Part shown: one piece after another, positions 35,232 through 43,691 of the stretch | Numbering within the stretch: the stretch's first letter is position 1 | How the letters are laid out: every line of letters begins with the position of its first letter | Assembly: GCF_000482745.1 (NCBI RefSeq) | Contig: NZ_AXWQ01000004.1 | Span: forward strand, 186,001 to 250,000 | From: Oleidesulfovibrio alaskensis DSM 16109 | Lineage (GTDB): Bacteria > Desulfobacterota > Desulfovibrionia > Desulfovibrionales > Desulfovibrionaceae | Direction: 5' to 3' | DNA: 64,000 nucleotides | Program-made: the position numbers and the translations under genes | The notes under the pieces: generated by a model | The model's input: only the letters and a program-made list of their open reading frames with translations | Databases searched by the model: none | What the model was told of the DNA's origin: nothing

Positions 35232-35834
35232 TTATTTGCCGTCTTTTTCCACATCTTTGCGCGATGTGAGAATACGGTCAATGATACCGAAGTTCTTTGC
35301 ATTTTCAGGCCCCATGAAATAATCGCGATCGGTATGCTCAACAATTTTTTCAAGAGGCTGCCCCGTGTGACGGGACAGAATTTCGTTCAGTCTGTCCTTC
35401 AGACGCAGAATTTCCCGAGCCTGAATATCAATGTCTGTGGCCTGCCCCTGAGCACCGCCCATGGGCTGATGAATCATGATGCGGCTGTTGGGCAGCGCAA
35501 ACCGCATGCCGGGCTGACCTGCGGCCAGCAGAAAAGCCCCCATGCTGGCGGCCTGCCCCATGCACAACGTGGCCACAGGCGCGGAAATGTACTGCATGGT
35601 GTCGTATATGGCCAGCCCCGCTGTCACCACTCCGCCGGGCGAATTGATGTACAGATAAATTTCCTTTTCAGGGTTTTCCGATTCCAGAAACAGCAGCTGG
35701 GCGCAGATAAGTGAAGCAACATTGTCATCCACGGGGGTGCCCAGCAGAATGATACGGTCTTTCAGCAGTCTGGAATAAATATCGTAGGCCCGTTCGGCAC
35801 GGCCCGTCGACTCAATAACCATGGGGATGGGCAT
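35232..35834 (-). CDS. clpP: ATP-dependent Clp protease proteolytic subunit
   Basis: This 200-residue serine protease subunit assembles into the 14-mer degradation chamber. The catalytic triad Ser97 (GQAASMGAFLL), His122 (MIHQPMGG) and Asp171 (DRDYFMGP) is complete. It opens the clpP-clpX-lon operon, and a heat-shock-type promoter lies 55 bases upstream. It is not co-transcribed with tig, which ends in a terminator. Confidence 0.97.
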   Translation of the reverse strand: MPIPMVIESTGRAERAYDIYSRLLKDRIILLGTPVDDNVASLICAQLLFLESENPEKEIYLYINSPGGVVTAGLAIYDTMQYISAPVATLCMGQAASMGAFLLAAGQPGMRFALPNSRIMIHQPMGGAQGQATDIDIQAREILRLKDRLNEILSRHTGQPLEKIVEHTDRDYFMGPENAKNFGIIDRILTSRKDVEKDGK

Positions 35835-35888
35835 GATATGATAACTCCTGGGTGATGATGCGGCTGTTGCCCGTAAGCGAACGGCGGG

Positions 35889-35915
35889 ACATCGGGATTT
35901 GTATGTATGTTCAAG
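35889..35915 (-). promoter_or_regulatory. Candidate sigma-32 heat-shock promoter of clpP
   Basis: Read on the minus strand, CTTGAAC (35909-35915), 12 bases, then CCCGATGT (35889-35896) matches the RpoH consensus CTTGAAA-N11-16-CCCCATnT with one or two mismatches. The start point would lie about 45 bases before clpP. This fits the heat-shock role of ClpP, ClpX and Lon. Confidence 0.65.
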
Positions 35916-36115
35916 TCAAAAAGACGGCAGGTCATACACGCCGCCGTGCATCCGCGTAAAAAAAGCGGATTATGGCGCTTTTTGCAACCTTCACTCTGCA
36001 GCGGCGGACACATCTGCATAGTAGCAGAAAGCGTGCCGACTGCTCAAGTGTGCTGGCGGCTCAAGACAATCGTTATCACGCGACGGGCCGCAGTCAATAG
36101 CGCCTGCCGCATTTT

Positions 36116-36151
36116 AGACAAAAACAGGGGAAGTGCGGTGCACTTCCCCTG
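36116..36151 (-). terminator. Terminator of tig
   Basis: A perfect 12-bp stem CAGGGGAAGTGC/GCACTTCCCCTG (36125-36136 with 36140-36151) with a GGT loop is followed by TTTTTGTC on the minus strand. It lies 26 bases after the tig stop. Confidence 0.92.
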
Positions 36152-36177
36152 CAAAACAACAACAGATACAGCAGAAA

Positions 36178-37494
36178 CTATTCAGCGGCTTCGGCTGCTT
36201 CTTTCTTTGCGGGAACTTCTTTGATGGCCGCTTTTTCGTAGATGGCTTCCATGGCTTTGTCAGCCAGCATGCGGTCACGCAGGTTAAAAATCATGTTGGT
36301 ACGGGTGTAGTGTTCCTTCATGGTCTGGAAATCCTGGCCGCTGCGCATGGCAATCTGCTGCAGCTGACGATCCACTTCCTGCTCGGAAACAGTTACGCCT
36401 TCCTTCTGGGCTGCCTTTACCAGAAAAATCTGGGTACGGGCAATGTGCTCTGCCTCGGGGCGCACTTCGTCGCGCAGCTCTTCAGGAGACTTGCCCAGAG
36501 ACTCAAGGCTTTTGCCCTGACGTTCAAGACGGTCTTTCTTTTCGGCAAGCAGGCTGTCCATGTACATTTCCAGCATGGATTCAGGTACAGGGAAGTCCAG
36601 CGTCTTGAGCAGGCTGTCCACCATGGTCTTCTGGGCCTGAGCCTTGCACAGCTGAGTGCGGCTTTCCAGATAGGACTGTTCCACGGTTTCACGCATTTTA
36701 TCAAAAGACTCGAAGCCGCCGGCCTTTTTGGCCAGTTCGTCATCAAGTTCGGGCAGCTTGCGTTCTTTCACGGCGTGCACGGTCACTTTCATGGTGACGG
36801 TCTTGCCTGCAAACTCGGGGTTGATGAAATCTTCGGGGAAGGTGACATCGCCTTCGGTTGCTTCGCCGGGCACGGCGCGCTTCACCAGCTCTTCAAAATC
36901 GACCAGCGCCTGATTGCCGCCCAGATTCAGTTCAAAATTATCTGCGGCCACACCGGCAATGGGCTCACCGTTTTCATAAGCGGCAAAATCCAGCACGGCA
37001 ATCTCGCCGTCTTTGGCGGGACGGTGTTCTGCCACGGTAACCACGTCGGCAAGGTTGGTACGAATGCGCTCCAGCACGGCGTTGACTTCGTTTTCGTCAA
37101 CCTCGGGCTTTTCCTGCTCAACTTCCATGCCGTCATAATCAGGCATTTCAAACACGGGCATCACTTCAAAAGAAATGGTGTAGACAAATTCCTTGTCACG
37201 TTCCAGCTGCCCGCCATCAAAGTCGATGCGCGAAGCAGGCTGGGTGTCGAGCGAACCCACAACTTCGTTGATATGCACGTTCACCAGATCCTGAGTGGCT
37301 TCGTTGTATACTTCCTTACGGAAGCGTCCTTCGATGATGCTGGCAGGCACTTTACCCTTGCGGAAACCGGAAAGGTTCACACTGGTCTGGTACACGGCGA
37401 TGGTGGCAGCCAGAGCGGCATTCACTTCTTCAACGGGCACTGTGATAGTAATTTTCTTTTTAACCGGCGAAAGGTCTTCGACATTATATTCCAT
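36178..37494 (-). CDS. tig: Trigger factor
   Basis: This 438-residue ribosome-bound chaperone meets nascent chains at the exit tunnel. The ribosome-docking signature GFRKGKVP is at about residues 43-50, the FKBP-type peptidyl-prolyl isomerase domain lies in the middle (about 160-245), and the long helical C-terminal arms end in an Ala/Glu/Lys-rich tail. It is its own transcription unit upstream of clpP-clpX-lon, an order common in bacteria. Confidence 0.95.
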   Translation of the reverse strand: MEYNVEDLSPVKKKITITVPVEEVNAALAATIAVYQTSVNLSGFRKGKVPASIIEGRFRKEVYNEATQDLVNVHINEVVGSLDTQPASRIDFDGGQLERDKEFVYTISFEVMPVFEMPDYDGMEVEQEKPEVDENEVNAVLERIRTNLADVVTVAEHRPAKDGEIAVLDFAAYENGEPIAGVAADNFELNLGGNQALVDFEELVKRAVPGEATEGDVTFPEDFINPEFAGKTVTMKVTVHAVKERKLPELDDELAKKAGGFESFDKMRETVEQSYLESRTQLCKAQAQKTMVDSLLKTLDFPVPESMLEMYMDSLLAEKKDRLERQGKSLESLGKSPEELRDEVRPEAEHIARTQIFLVKAAQKEGVTVSEQEVDRQLQQIAMRSGQDFQTMKEHYTRTNMIFNLRDRMLADKAMEAIYEKAAIKEVPAKKEAAEAAE

Positions 37495-37997
37495 GGGTTC
37501 GCTCCTTACACGCCAGAGGCGTCTGTGCTGGCTCAGGGTCTCCGGCTTTCCGGCGGACGCCCGGCGGGATTTTTAACGGCATGGTCCGCTGAGGGACACG
37601 ACATGATATACCGCTTGAATATTCACCTGAAAAAGCGGCAACCGCTCTTTCTTTCAATACAGATGGCATACCAGCGGCATCATGCAGAGACTCGCTGGTA
37701 AAGGCATCGTTTCGATACAAAAAATGTACGGATGCAAATCGGGTTTTGCTACGCGTAATTTATGCCGGAGTCAATCCCTGCGGGCACGCCCCGGCCGCGA
37801 CGGTCTGAGGTCCGGCACTGCGCAGAAATCAACAGGGGCATACCAGTGCCGGAGCATATGAGCTCATCGGCACCGCGCTGCAACTCATTCAAAAACTTCT
37901 ACAATTACAAAAACTTGCTTTTACTGACAGGTATGCCTATAAGAATATATCATTCACATTGTCTGGCTTTTTGCACCGGACCAAACAGGAGGACGAC
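37495..37997. other. Intergenic region between tig and the small orphan gene
   Basis: These 503 bases separate the divergent tig (minus) and small orphan gene (plus). A promoter for tig must lie here but I cannot pick one with confidence. The right end, from about 37880, is markedly A+T-rich and contains TTGCTT-17-TATAAG (37915-37943), a plausible promoter for the small gene. No credible open reading frame or RNA gene was seen. Confidence 0.5.
37915..37943 (+). promoter_or_regulatory. Candidate sigma-70 promoter of the small orphan gene
   Basis: TTGCTT (37915-37920) and TATAAG (37938-37943) are 17 bases apart in an A+T-rich stretch. The -10 matches 5 of 6; the -35 only 3 of 6. The leader would be about 48 bases. 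Confidence 0.5.
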
Positions 37998-38267
37998 ATG
38001 AACAAGTACACGGTCATTGTGAGGCGCCATTTTTTCACCGGAACCATGGATGCAGATCAGAGATGGCAGCTTTACCGTGACTCGGACAACTCTCCCGTTT
38101 CCGGCACACGGGAAGAGGCAGAGGCTGCCATCCGCAGACTCGAATCAGCCGACTATGTATACGGCCACGGTGAATGCAGGCGCCCCGAGTACAAGGTTGT
38201 TCAGATGGAATCGCCGCTTGCACGGCGGATTATAGCCCGCGACCTGTGCGAATGTGAAGCCGTGTAG
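37998..38267 (+). CDS. Small hypothetical protein (89 residues)
   Basis: I do not recognise a family. The product is a soluble, charged protein starting MNKYTVIVRRHFFTG, with an Arg/Glu-rich helix near the middle (REEAEAAIRRLESADYVY) and a C-terminal CECEAV; no signal peptide or membrane helix. GGAGG lies 5 bases before the ATG at 37998, and a plausible promoter lies upstream, so it is probably a real gene although short. It stands alone, with tandem repeats directly after its stop. Confidence 0.68.
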   Translation: MNKYTVIVRRHFFTGTMDADQRWQLYRDSDNSPVSGTREEAEAAIRRLESADYVYGHGECRRPEYKVVQMESPLARRIIARDLCECEAV

Positions 38268-38268
38268 C

Positions 38269-38313
38269 CAGTCATCCGACTAACAGTCATCCGGCAAACA
38301 GTCATCTGCAGCC
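38269..38313 (+). repeat. 15-bp tandem repeat, about 2.7 copies
   Basis: The unit CAGTCATCCGACTAA (38269-38283) is followed by CAGTCATCCGGCAAA (38284-38298) and a partial copy CAGTCATCTGCAGC. It starts 2 bases after the stop codon of the small gene. Function unknown. Confidence 0.8.
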
Positions 38314-38526
38314 GGCACAATGAAGCCCACCCCCGTTCCCGCGCCTGCGACGGCGGGGGTGGAACTGCCCCACTCTCTCGGCGAAGCCAGCCCGGCACCG
38401 TACGACAAAGCACACGACAGCCCGTACCTGCTGCACTGCAACACCCGACCGCAGCCGACACGGACTACGGCCACCTATGCACCGATCTCCGGTCGCACAG
38501 TGCCTGCACCGGACACAACCGGACGA

Positions 38527-38570
38527 CAAAACCAAGAAAGCCCGCGCCAGCCGTAGCTTTTGCGGACTTT
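38527..38570 (-). terminator. Possible terminator of tRNA-Leu
   Basis: Stem AAAGTCCGC/GCGGGCTTT (one G-U pair; 38562-38570 with 38537-38545) with a 16-base loop is followed on the minus strand by TTTCTTGGTTTT. It lies 24 bases past the tRNA. Confidence 0.5.
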
Positions 38571-38594
38571 CCAGTACCTCTGAAGAAGTGCTTG

Positions 38595-38679
38595 TGGTGC
38601 GAGAGAGGAGACTCGAACTCCTACGCACAAAGGCGCTGGATCCTAAGTCCAGTGCGTCTACCAATTCCGCCACTCTCGC
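38595..38679 (-). tRNA. tRNA-Leu (anticodon UAG)
   Basis: Read on the minus strand, an 85-base class II tRNA: acceptor GCGAGAG pairs with CTCTCGC, the anticodon stem CTGGA/TCCAG encloses loop CTTAGGA giving anticodon UAG (CUA and other CUN codons), a long variable arm follows, and the T arm is AGGAG-TTCGAGT-CTCCT. CCA is encoded (38595-38597). Confidence 0.97.
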
Positions 38680-38726
38680 ACAAAAAAAGAAATGTGAGAT
38701 GAGCACTCACGTATCGAAGGCGCGCA

Positions 38727-38755
38727 CCTATACCACCGCAGCAGCCGGTTGGCAA
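38727..38755 (-). promoter_or_regulatory. Promoter of tRNA-Leu
   Basis: On the minus strand TTGCCA (38750-38755), 17 bases, then TGG-TATAGG with an extended -10 (38727-38732). It starts transcription about 40 bases before the tRNA and lies just past the selD stop. Confidence 0.6.
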
Positions 38756-38776
38756 GTGTTGCGTATACAGCTGCCC

Positions 38777-39829
38777 CTATACAGCGGCCAGATGCAGGGA
38801 AGCGGACTGCCGGTCAGTCACTTCACCAATGTGGGCAACAAACTCGCCTGCATCATGCAGTCTGGAAACAGCCTCATCCAGACGACTGCCCGGCACGGCA
38901 AGCACCAGTCCGCCGGAAGTCTGGGCATCAAAAACCAGATCAGCCGTTATTGTAGGCACACCGGCATCAATGGTGACTTTGGATTCACAGTAATGCTTAT
39001 TGGCGTAGCTGCCCGCCGGAACAAGCCCCATAGAGGCCAGCTCCGCGGCACGTTCGATGACAGGAACCCGCTGCGCCCACAACCGCACTGTGCGTGAAGA
39101 TGCCAGAGCCATTTCCAGCAGGTGTCCTCCGAGCCCGAAACCGGTCACGTCCGTAGCCGCTTTCAGCCGCATGGCGCGCAGTACCGAACCGGCAGCGGCA
39201 TTAAGGTGCCCTGCCCACCTGAAAACCAGTTCCTCAATCTCGTCCGCACCGTCCCAGCGTGCCTTCAGTGCAGTGGCAAGCACGCCGGTGCCCAAAGGCT
39301 TTGTAAGCAACAGCTGGTCACCGGTCTGCAGTGCGGCATTGGAAGTAAAGCCGTCGGGGTCTACCACACCGGTTACGGAAAGGCCGAACTTGATCTCATC
39401 GTCTTCAACACTGTGGCCGCCGGCAAGTGAAGCCCGGGCATCACACAATGTGTCGTATCCCCCATGGATAATGGCCTGCAGAATATCCCGCGGCAAATCC
39501 TTGATGGGGAAACAAACAATGTTCATGGCACACCACGGCTCTCCACCCATGGCGTAGACGTCTGAAAGCGCATTGGCAGCTGCTATCCTGCCGAATTTGT
39601 AGGGATCATTCACAATGGGAGTGAAAAAATCCACTGTCTGCACAAGTGCTTTTCCCGCAGGAAAATGCAGAATCGCCGCGTCCTCATTATGTTCTCTGCC
39701 AACAATCAGCCGGTCGTCATGCTGGGCGCGTCCGGGCAGAGAAGCAAGAATCTGCTCCAGGTCCCCCGGAGCTATCTTTGCTGCTCAGCCTGCAGCTTTT
39801 ACTTTATCAACCAGCGTGATGCGGGACAT
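38777..39829 (-). CDS. selD: Selenide, water dikinase (selenophosphate synthetase), a selenoprotein
   Basis: This enzyme makes selenophosphate from selenide and ATP, the selenium donor for selenocysteine. The true reading frame starts with ATG at 39829 (AGGA 7 bases upstream) and runs through an in-frame TGA at 39785-39787, giving 350 residues with selenocysteine at 15. The context A-A-G-U-A-A-K-I-A-P-G matches the SelD active-site motif, where Cys or Sec is followed by catalytic Lys18; downstream are DDRLIVGREHNEDAAI and the ATP-binding glycine-rich parts (FGLGGHLLEM). Calling stops at TGA would leave a 288-residue fragment starting near 39643. A hairpin right after the UGA fits a bacterial SECIS. 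Confidence 0.92.
39750..39787 (-). promoter_or_regulatory. Selenocysteine UGA and putative bacterial SECIS hairpin
   Basis: The UGA codon (39785-39787) is followed after 12 bases by GCTCC-GGGGGACCT-GGAGC, a hairpin with a G-rich apical loop (39754-39772). Bacterial SECIS elements lie within about 10-40 bases after the UGA and bind SelB. This one lies within the coding sequence. Confidence 0.7.
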
Positions 39830-39854
39830 TGAAGCTTCCTTCAGCCTGTCGTGT

Positions 39855-40748
39855 TCAACGGCATTTTTTTGTCAAAAACTCGATAAAATGGCGTGCCGCC
39901 GGAAACAGCTGCCGCCGTGAGTGATAAATACAGAAAAACTCGCGGCGGACATCCAGTCCGTCCACTGTAATTTCAACCAGTTCGCCGCGTGAAAGAAATT
40001 CCGCAACAGCGATGCGGGAGGTGACACTAACCCCCAGTCCGGCGCGGACACATTGAATGACAGACTGCGAGCTGTCAACACAGGCCACTGGACGAAAACT
40101 CCGGCAATCGATGCCATGCGTTCCCAACGCTGCGGAAAAAATCTTCCATGTTCCGGAACCTGCTTCGCGCACGACCCAGGGCATATCCGCCAGCGATTCG
40201 CAAGAAACACTACCGCTGCGGGGAGCAAAATCCGGTGCGCCGATAATGATAAGCTCATCATCGATAATGGGAGTGAACACGATATCCGGCTGCTGGTCAT
40301 GAGCACCTACCACACCGAGCGTAAGCTCACCTGCCCCGACTTTACGGATTATCTCGCCGGTATCTCCTGTACGCAGTTGTAACTGAACCTCAGGAAACGA
40401 ACGCATATAAGCGGCCATAACCGGTGGCAACAGGTACTGGGCTGGAATGGTGCTGGCACCGACCGGAACTTCACCGGTAATGATATCCTGCAACTGGCTT
40501 ATCTCCAGATGAGCAGTTTCAAGGCTGGCAAACGCGGTCATGGCATGCCGGTACAGGATTTCTCCGGCAGGCGTGGGCAAAACACCGCGGCCCATTCTGT
40601 CCAGCAGCCTGACATCCAGTTCCTTTTCCAGCGCAGAAACATGTGCGCTGATGGTGGGCTGAGACAAAAAAAGCTCATCGCCGGCTCGTGAAAAGCTGCG
40701 CAACTCATACACCTTGCAAAATGCTTCTAGCCTTCTGAAATCAATCAT
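39855..40748 (-). CDS. LysR-family regulator, probably linked to selenium metabolism
   Basis: This 297-residue LysR protein has the N-terminal winged helix at 2-60 (FRRLEAFCKVYELRSFSRAGDELFLSQPTISAHVSALEKELDVRLLDR) and a substrate-binding effector domain. It lies 25 bases upstream of selD on the same strand, with no terminator between, so the two are probably co-transcribed. I recall a family of LysR regulators found beside selenium genes; this placement fits, but I could not check. ATG at 40748 is chosen because it begins the typical LysR start (MIDFRRLEAF); no strong ribosome binding site is seen. Confidence 0.85.
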   Translation of the reverse strand: MIDFRRLEAFCKVYELRSFSRAGDELFLSQPTISAHVSALEKELDVRLLDRMGRGVLPTPAGEILYRHAMTAFASLETAHLEISQLQDIITGEVPVGASTIPAQYLLPPVMAAYMRSFPEVQLQLRTGDTGEIIRKVGAGELTLGVVGAHDQQPDIVFTPIIDDELIIIGAPDFAPRSGSVSCESLADMPWVVREAGSGTWKIFSAALGTHGIDCRSFRPVACVDSSQSVIQCVRAGLGVSVTSRIAVAEFLSRGELVEITVDGLDVRREFFCIYHSRRQLFPAARHFIEFLTKKCR

Positions 40749-42100
40749 GTCTATGCAGTACATCGGCAAGACGGATAACGCAAGAGCATTGGGCCAATTG
40801 GGCTTTACACACATTACTGGCGCACAAAAAAAGTACCGGCCGCGCGCACACCTGCAAGCCGGATATGCGAGAGCAGAAGCAGGCTATCTCCCCGCGGACA
40901 AATATTCCGCACGGCATATGCGTCTGCGCCACTCCAAAAAGTTCTGTTTGCTGCGAACGACAGTACGGTAAATACAAGATGAAAAAGCGGGCTGGCTATT
41001 ACGAAAAAGCGCAATCCGTAACGCCGAGTGAGGGGCTGGCCTTCAGCCATCATCTGCGGGCGAACATCTTTTGCAAAAAAAATCCGGAACCACAGGAACA
41101 ACCTATTAAGCGTATGTAGTGCAAAACAGCAAAGTTTGCCGAAGGCCCGAGAGGTTACGACAAAGCAATGAAGCGCAACCGCACTGCAGAAACGTGCCAC
41201 AACTGCAACGGACTGCAGATTAAGCAGAGTCCATGGGACAAAAAGGACTGAAGAAAAGCACAGTTCATACAAGACGAGGCACTGACAAGGCCAATCGAGT
41301 TGTCCGCCTTGAAGCCGGACATGGCAGCGGCTTTCTGGACACTTACAAGACTCTGGTGCCAACAGCGCCATAGCAGAGCAATCAGCACCCGTTTAAGCGC
41401 CTCTGCGCTTGCAGCGGTGAACAGGTTTCCGGAATCCGCAACGACAGTTTATCGCTCGGCTTATCACGGAAAAACGAGGCCTGCGAGGCTCATGTCCCGC
41501 TGGCTGCTCCCCCCTGCGGTATCCACATAAGAAACTCGGTACCGGACTATGATTGCAAGATGTACACTTCAGATCGCCGGCTGGTTGCAGAGCCCAAACT
41601 GCACGAGCTCTTCGGACAGTCTGTAACACTCGAAAATTCATCTATTATGAAATTTCAAAGAACATCTGAACAGGCCCGGGGAGCAAACGACTTTAAACAC
41701 CTGCCCTCTTTTCATTCACAGAATTTACGCAACAAACTTTCCAGTGCACGCCTTTTCCCGCTGCAAAGGCGTAAGGGGCACTCCGGCACTACCACCACAG
41801 CCTACTTGCAGGTCCATTATCTGTCAGCCCCGCGCTTAGCTTCCCGGCAATGGTCCACCGAAGGCGCCGGACCAAGTTTACGCTCTTGACCTTATAACTT
41901 TCCTTAGCACCAAGTCTGGACATGCCTCCGGCACCACCTACTAAAGGGACCGGCGCGTCCGATAAAACCGGAGGCTACTCCAATCATCAGTCCTATGCTC
42001 TATCGCCTGCAGTTGCAGCCTCTTTAAAACAATGAACAAAACATCATCTGTTACTGATTTTCTAAAACGTTAAACAGCCAACCTTGTCGGAGTCTGCATA
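40749..42100. other. 1.35-kb region without a credible gene
   Basis: From the LysR start to the rplQ terminator no open frame looks real. The largest, 185 codons at 40814-41371 (minus), has odd Cys/Phe-rich composition and poor codon use. From about 41640 the stretch looks distinctly A+T-richer than the genes around it. Hairpins are visible: ACGCCTTT/AAAGGCGT (41748-41755 with 41765-41772) and GCCTCCGG/CCGGAGGC (41924-41931 with 41968-41975). It could hold an RNA gene, regulatory DNA or the worn remains of a lost gene. Confidence 0.5.
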
Positions 42101-42129
42101 CAAAAAGGGCGAACCTTACGGTTCGCCCT
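42101..42129 (-). terminator. Terminator of the alpha ribosomal operon
   Basis: A perfect 10-bp stem AGGGCGAACC/GGTTCGCCCT (42106-42115 with 42120-42129) with a TTAC loop is followed by TTTTTGTATG on the minus strand. It lies 25 bases after rplQ and ends the long ribosomal transcript. Confidence 0.93.
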
Positions 42130-42154
42130 GAATAAGCTATACAAAAGCAAGTGA

Positions 42155-42643
42155 CTACGCTTCAGCAGCGTCTTCAGCTTCCTCTTTTTCTGCTTTCTTG
42201 GGAGCTGCCTTCTTAGCAGGCTTTGCAGCCTTCTCTTCAGCAACTTCCCTGGCGGGAGCTTCCTTTGCGGCAGCCTCAGCGTCACCCAGACGGGTCAGCT
42301 CGATAACAGCCATAGGAGCATTGTCGCCGGGACGGGGAGCACCAAGCTTCAATACGCGGGTGTAACCACCGGGAACACCAACAAACTTGGGACCGATCTC
42401 GTCGAAAAGCCGCTTAACCAGCTGGTGGCTACCCAGAACCTTGTAAGCCTGACGACGGGCGTGCAGGTCGTTACGCAGTGCGAGGGTAATCAGCGGCTCG
42501 ACAACTCCGCGCAATTCCTTGGCCTTAGCTTCGGTCGTGCGGATTTTACCGTACGTCAAAAGAGATTTGGCCATGTTGCGGAACAGAGCAGACCGATGCG
42601 AGGAACTCCTGTTCAGCTTTCTGCCGGATTTTCTATGCCTCAT
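42155..42643 (-). CDS. rplQ: 50S ribosomal protein L17
   Basis: This 162-residue protein binds 23S rRNA near the exit tunnel. The core (RHRKSGRKLNRSSSHRSALFRNMAKSL) is typical. A C-terminal extension of about 45 residues, rich in Ala, Lys and Glu, goes beyond the usual ~120-residue length. Its start overlaps the rpoA stop by 11 bases. Confidence 0.96.
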   Translation of the reverse strand: MRHRKSGRKLNRSSSHRSALFRNMAKSLLTYGKIRTTEAKAKELRGVVEPLITLALRNDLHARRQAYKVLGSHQLVKRLFDEIGPKFVGVPGGYTRVLKLGAPRPGDNAPMAVIELTRLGDAEAAAKEAPAREVAEEKAAKPAKKAAPKKAEKEEAEDAAEA

Positions 42644-43679
42644 TTTGCTGCTTCCTCTTCAACCATTCCTGATATTTCTTCTCGAAGCCATCGACCTTCA
42701 TGCCGAAATCGAGAGACATTTCGCCCAGTACCCGACGGATTTCGTCAAGCGACTTACGGCCAAAGTTCTTGGTTTTCAGCATTTCACCTTCGGACTTCTG
42801 CACCAGCTCGCCGACCAGCGAAATGTTGGCCGACTTCAGGCAGTTGGTGGCGCGAACAGAAAGTTCGAGCTCGTCAATGCCCTTGAACAGGTTTTCATTG
42901 ACGTCAGAAGCAGAGCTTCTGCCTTCGTTTTCCTGTTCGGAAATACGCTCGTCAAAGTTGATGAAGACCGAAATCTGATCCTTGATGATCTTGGCACTGT
43001 ACGCAATCGCATCCTCGGGGGATATGGAGCCGTCGGTCCACACTTCAAGGATGAGCTTGTCGTAGTTGGTCATCTGGCCAACGCGAGCCTGCTCCACCGT
43101 GTAGGCGACCTTGCGTACCGGCGAAAAGCTGGCATCAAGGGCAATAAGGCCGATCTCGTCGCTCAGCCCTTCGTGCATATCGGCAGGAACATAGCCCTTA
43201 CCCATACGAACTTCGAGTTCGAAGGTCAGCTCAACGTCCTCAGTCAGCGTCATAAGATGCTGATCTGCATTCAGAACCATCACGTGCTGATTGCACTTGA
43301 TGTCGCCGGCCTTAACTTCGCCGCTCTTGTTGACATGGAGCGCAAGGTGCTGAGGCTCCTCGGTATCCATGGCAAGACGGACCTGTTTAAGGTTGAGTAC
43401 GATATCGGTAACGTCTTCAAGCACACCGGGAATGGTGGTGAACTCGTGCTGAACTCCAGAGATCTTTACGGCCACAAACGCGGCGCCCTGCAGGGACGCC
43501 AGCAGGACGCGACGCATGGCATTGCCGATGGTCGTTCCGTAGCCGCGCTCCAGAGGTTCGCAGACGAACTTGCCGTACATGGTGTCGGCGGATTCACTAG
43601 CCCGGGAGATTTGATCGGGCTTGACCAGCTCGGACCAGTTACGCGTGTTGATAAGCCTGTCGCCTTGTTTGATGAGCAT
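42633..43679 (-). CDS. rpoA: RNA polymerase alpha subunit
   Basis: The 348-residue alpha subunit dimerises to nucleate RNA polymerase assembly. The N-terminal domain (EPLERGYGTTIGNAMRRVLLASL) and the C-terminal DNA/activator-binding domain (LSVRATNCLKSANISLVGELV) are intact. It sits between rpsD and rplQ as in most bacteria. Confidence 0.98.
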   Translation of the reverse strand: MLIKQGDRLINTRNWSELVKPDQISRASESADTMYGKFVCEPLERGYGTTIGNAMRRVLLASLQGAAFVAVKISGVQHEFTTIPGVLEDVTDIVLNLKQVRLAMDTEEPQHLALHVNKSGEVKAGDIKCNQHVMVLNADQHLMTLTEDVELTFELEVRMGKGYVPADMHEGLSDEIGLIALDASFSPVRKVAYTVEQARVGQMTNYDKLILEVWTDGSISPEDAIAYSAKIIKDQISVFINFDERISEQENEGRSSASDVNENLFKGIDELELSVRATNCLKSANISLVGELVQKSEGEMLKTKNFGRKSLDEIRRVLGEMSLDFGMKVDGFEKKYQEWLKRKQQNEA

Positions 43680-43691
43680 GCTCGAACCTGC

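Larger units (their letters stand above)
38268..38594. other. Gene-poor region before tRNA-Leu with hairpins
   Basis: Between the small gene and tRNA-Leu this region holds the 15-bp repeats and a 9-bp hairpin CCACCCCCG/CGGGGGTGG (38327-38335 with 38354-38362, 18-base loop, no T run). A terminator-like hairpin for the tRNA closes its right end. No supported coding sequence was seen. Confidence 0.6.

Noticed and set aside
38777..39643. selD as a 288-residue gene starting at 39643
   Set aside because: It lacks the N-terminal active site; the frame continues through a UGA in a perfect selenocysteine context to a good start.
40814..41371. A 185-codon minus-strand frame upstream of the LysR gene
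   Set aside because: It is rich in Cys and Phe, lacks a ribosome binding site, and uses codons unlike neighbouring genes. No family is recognised.
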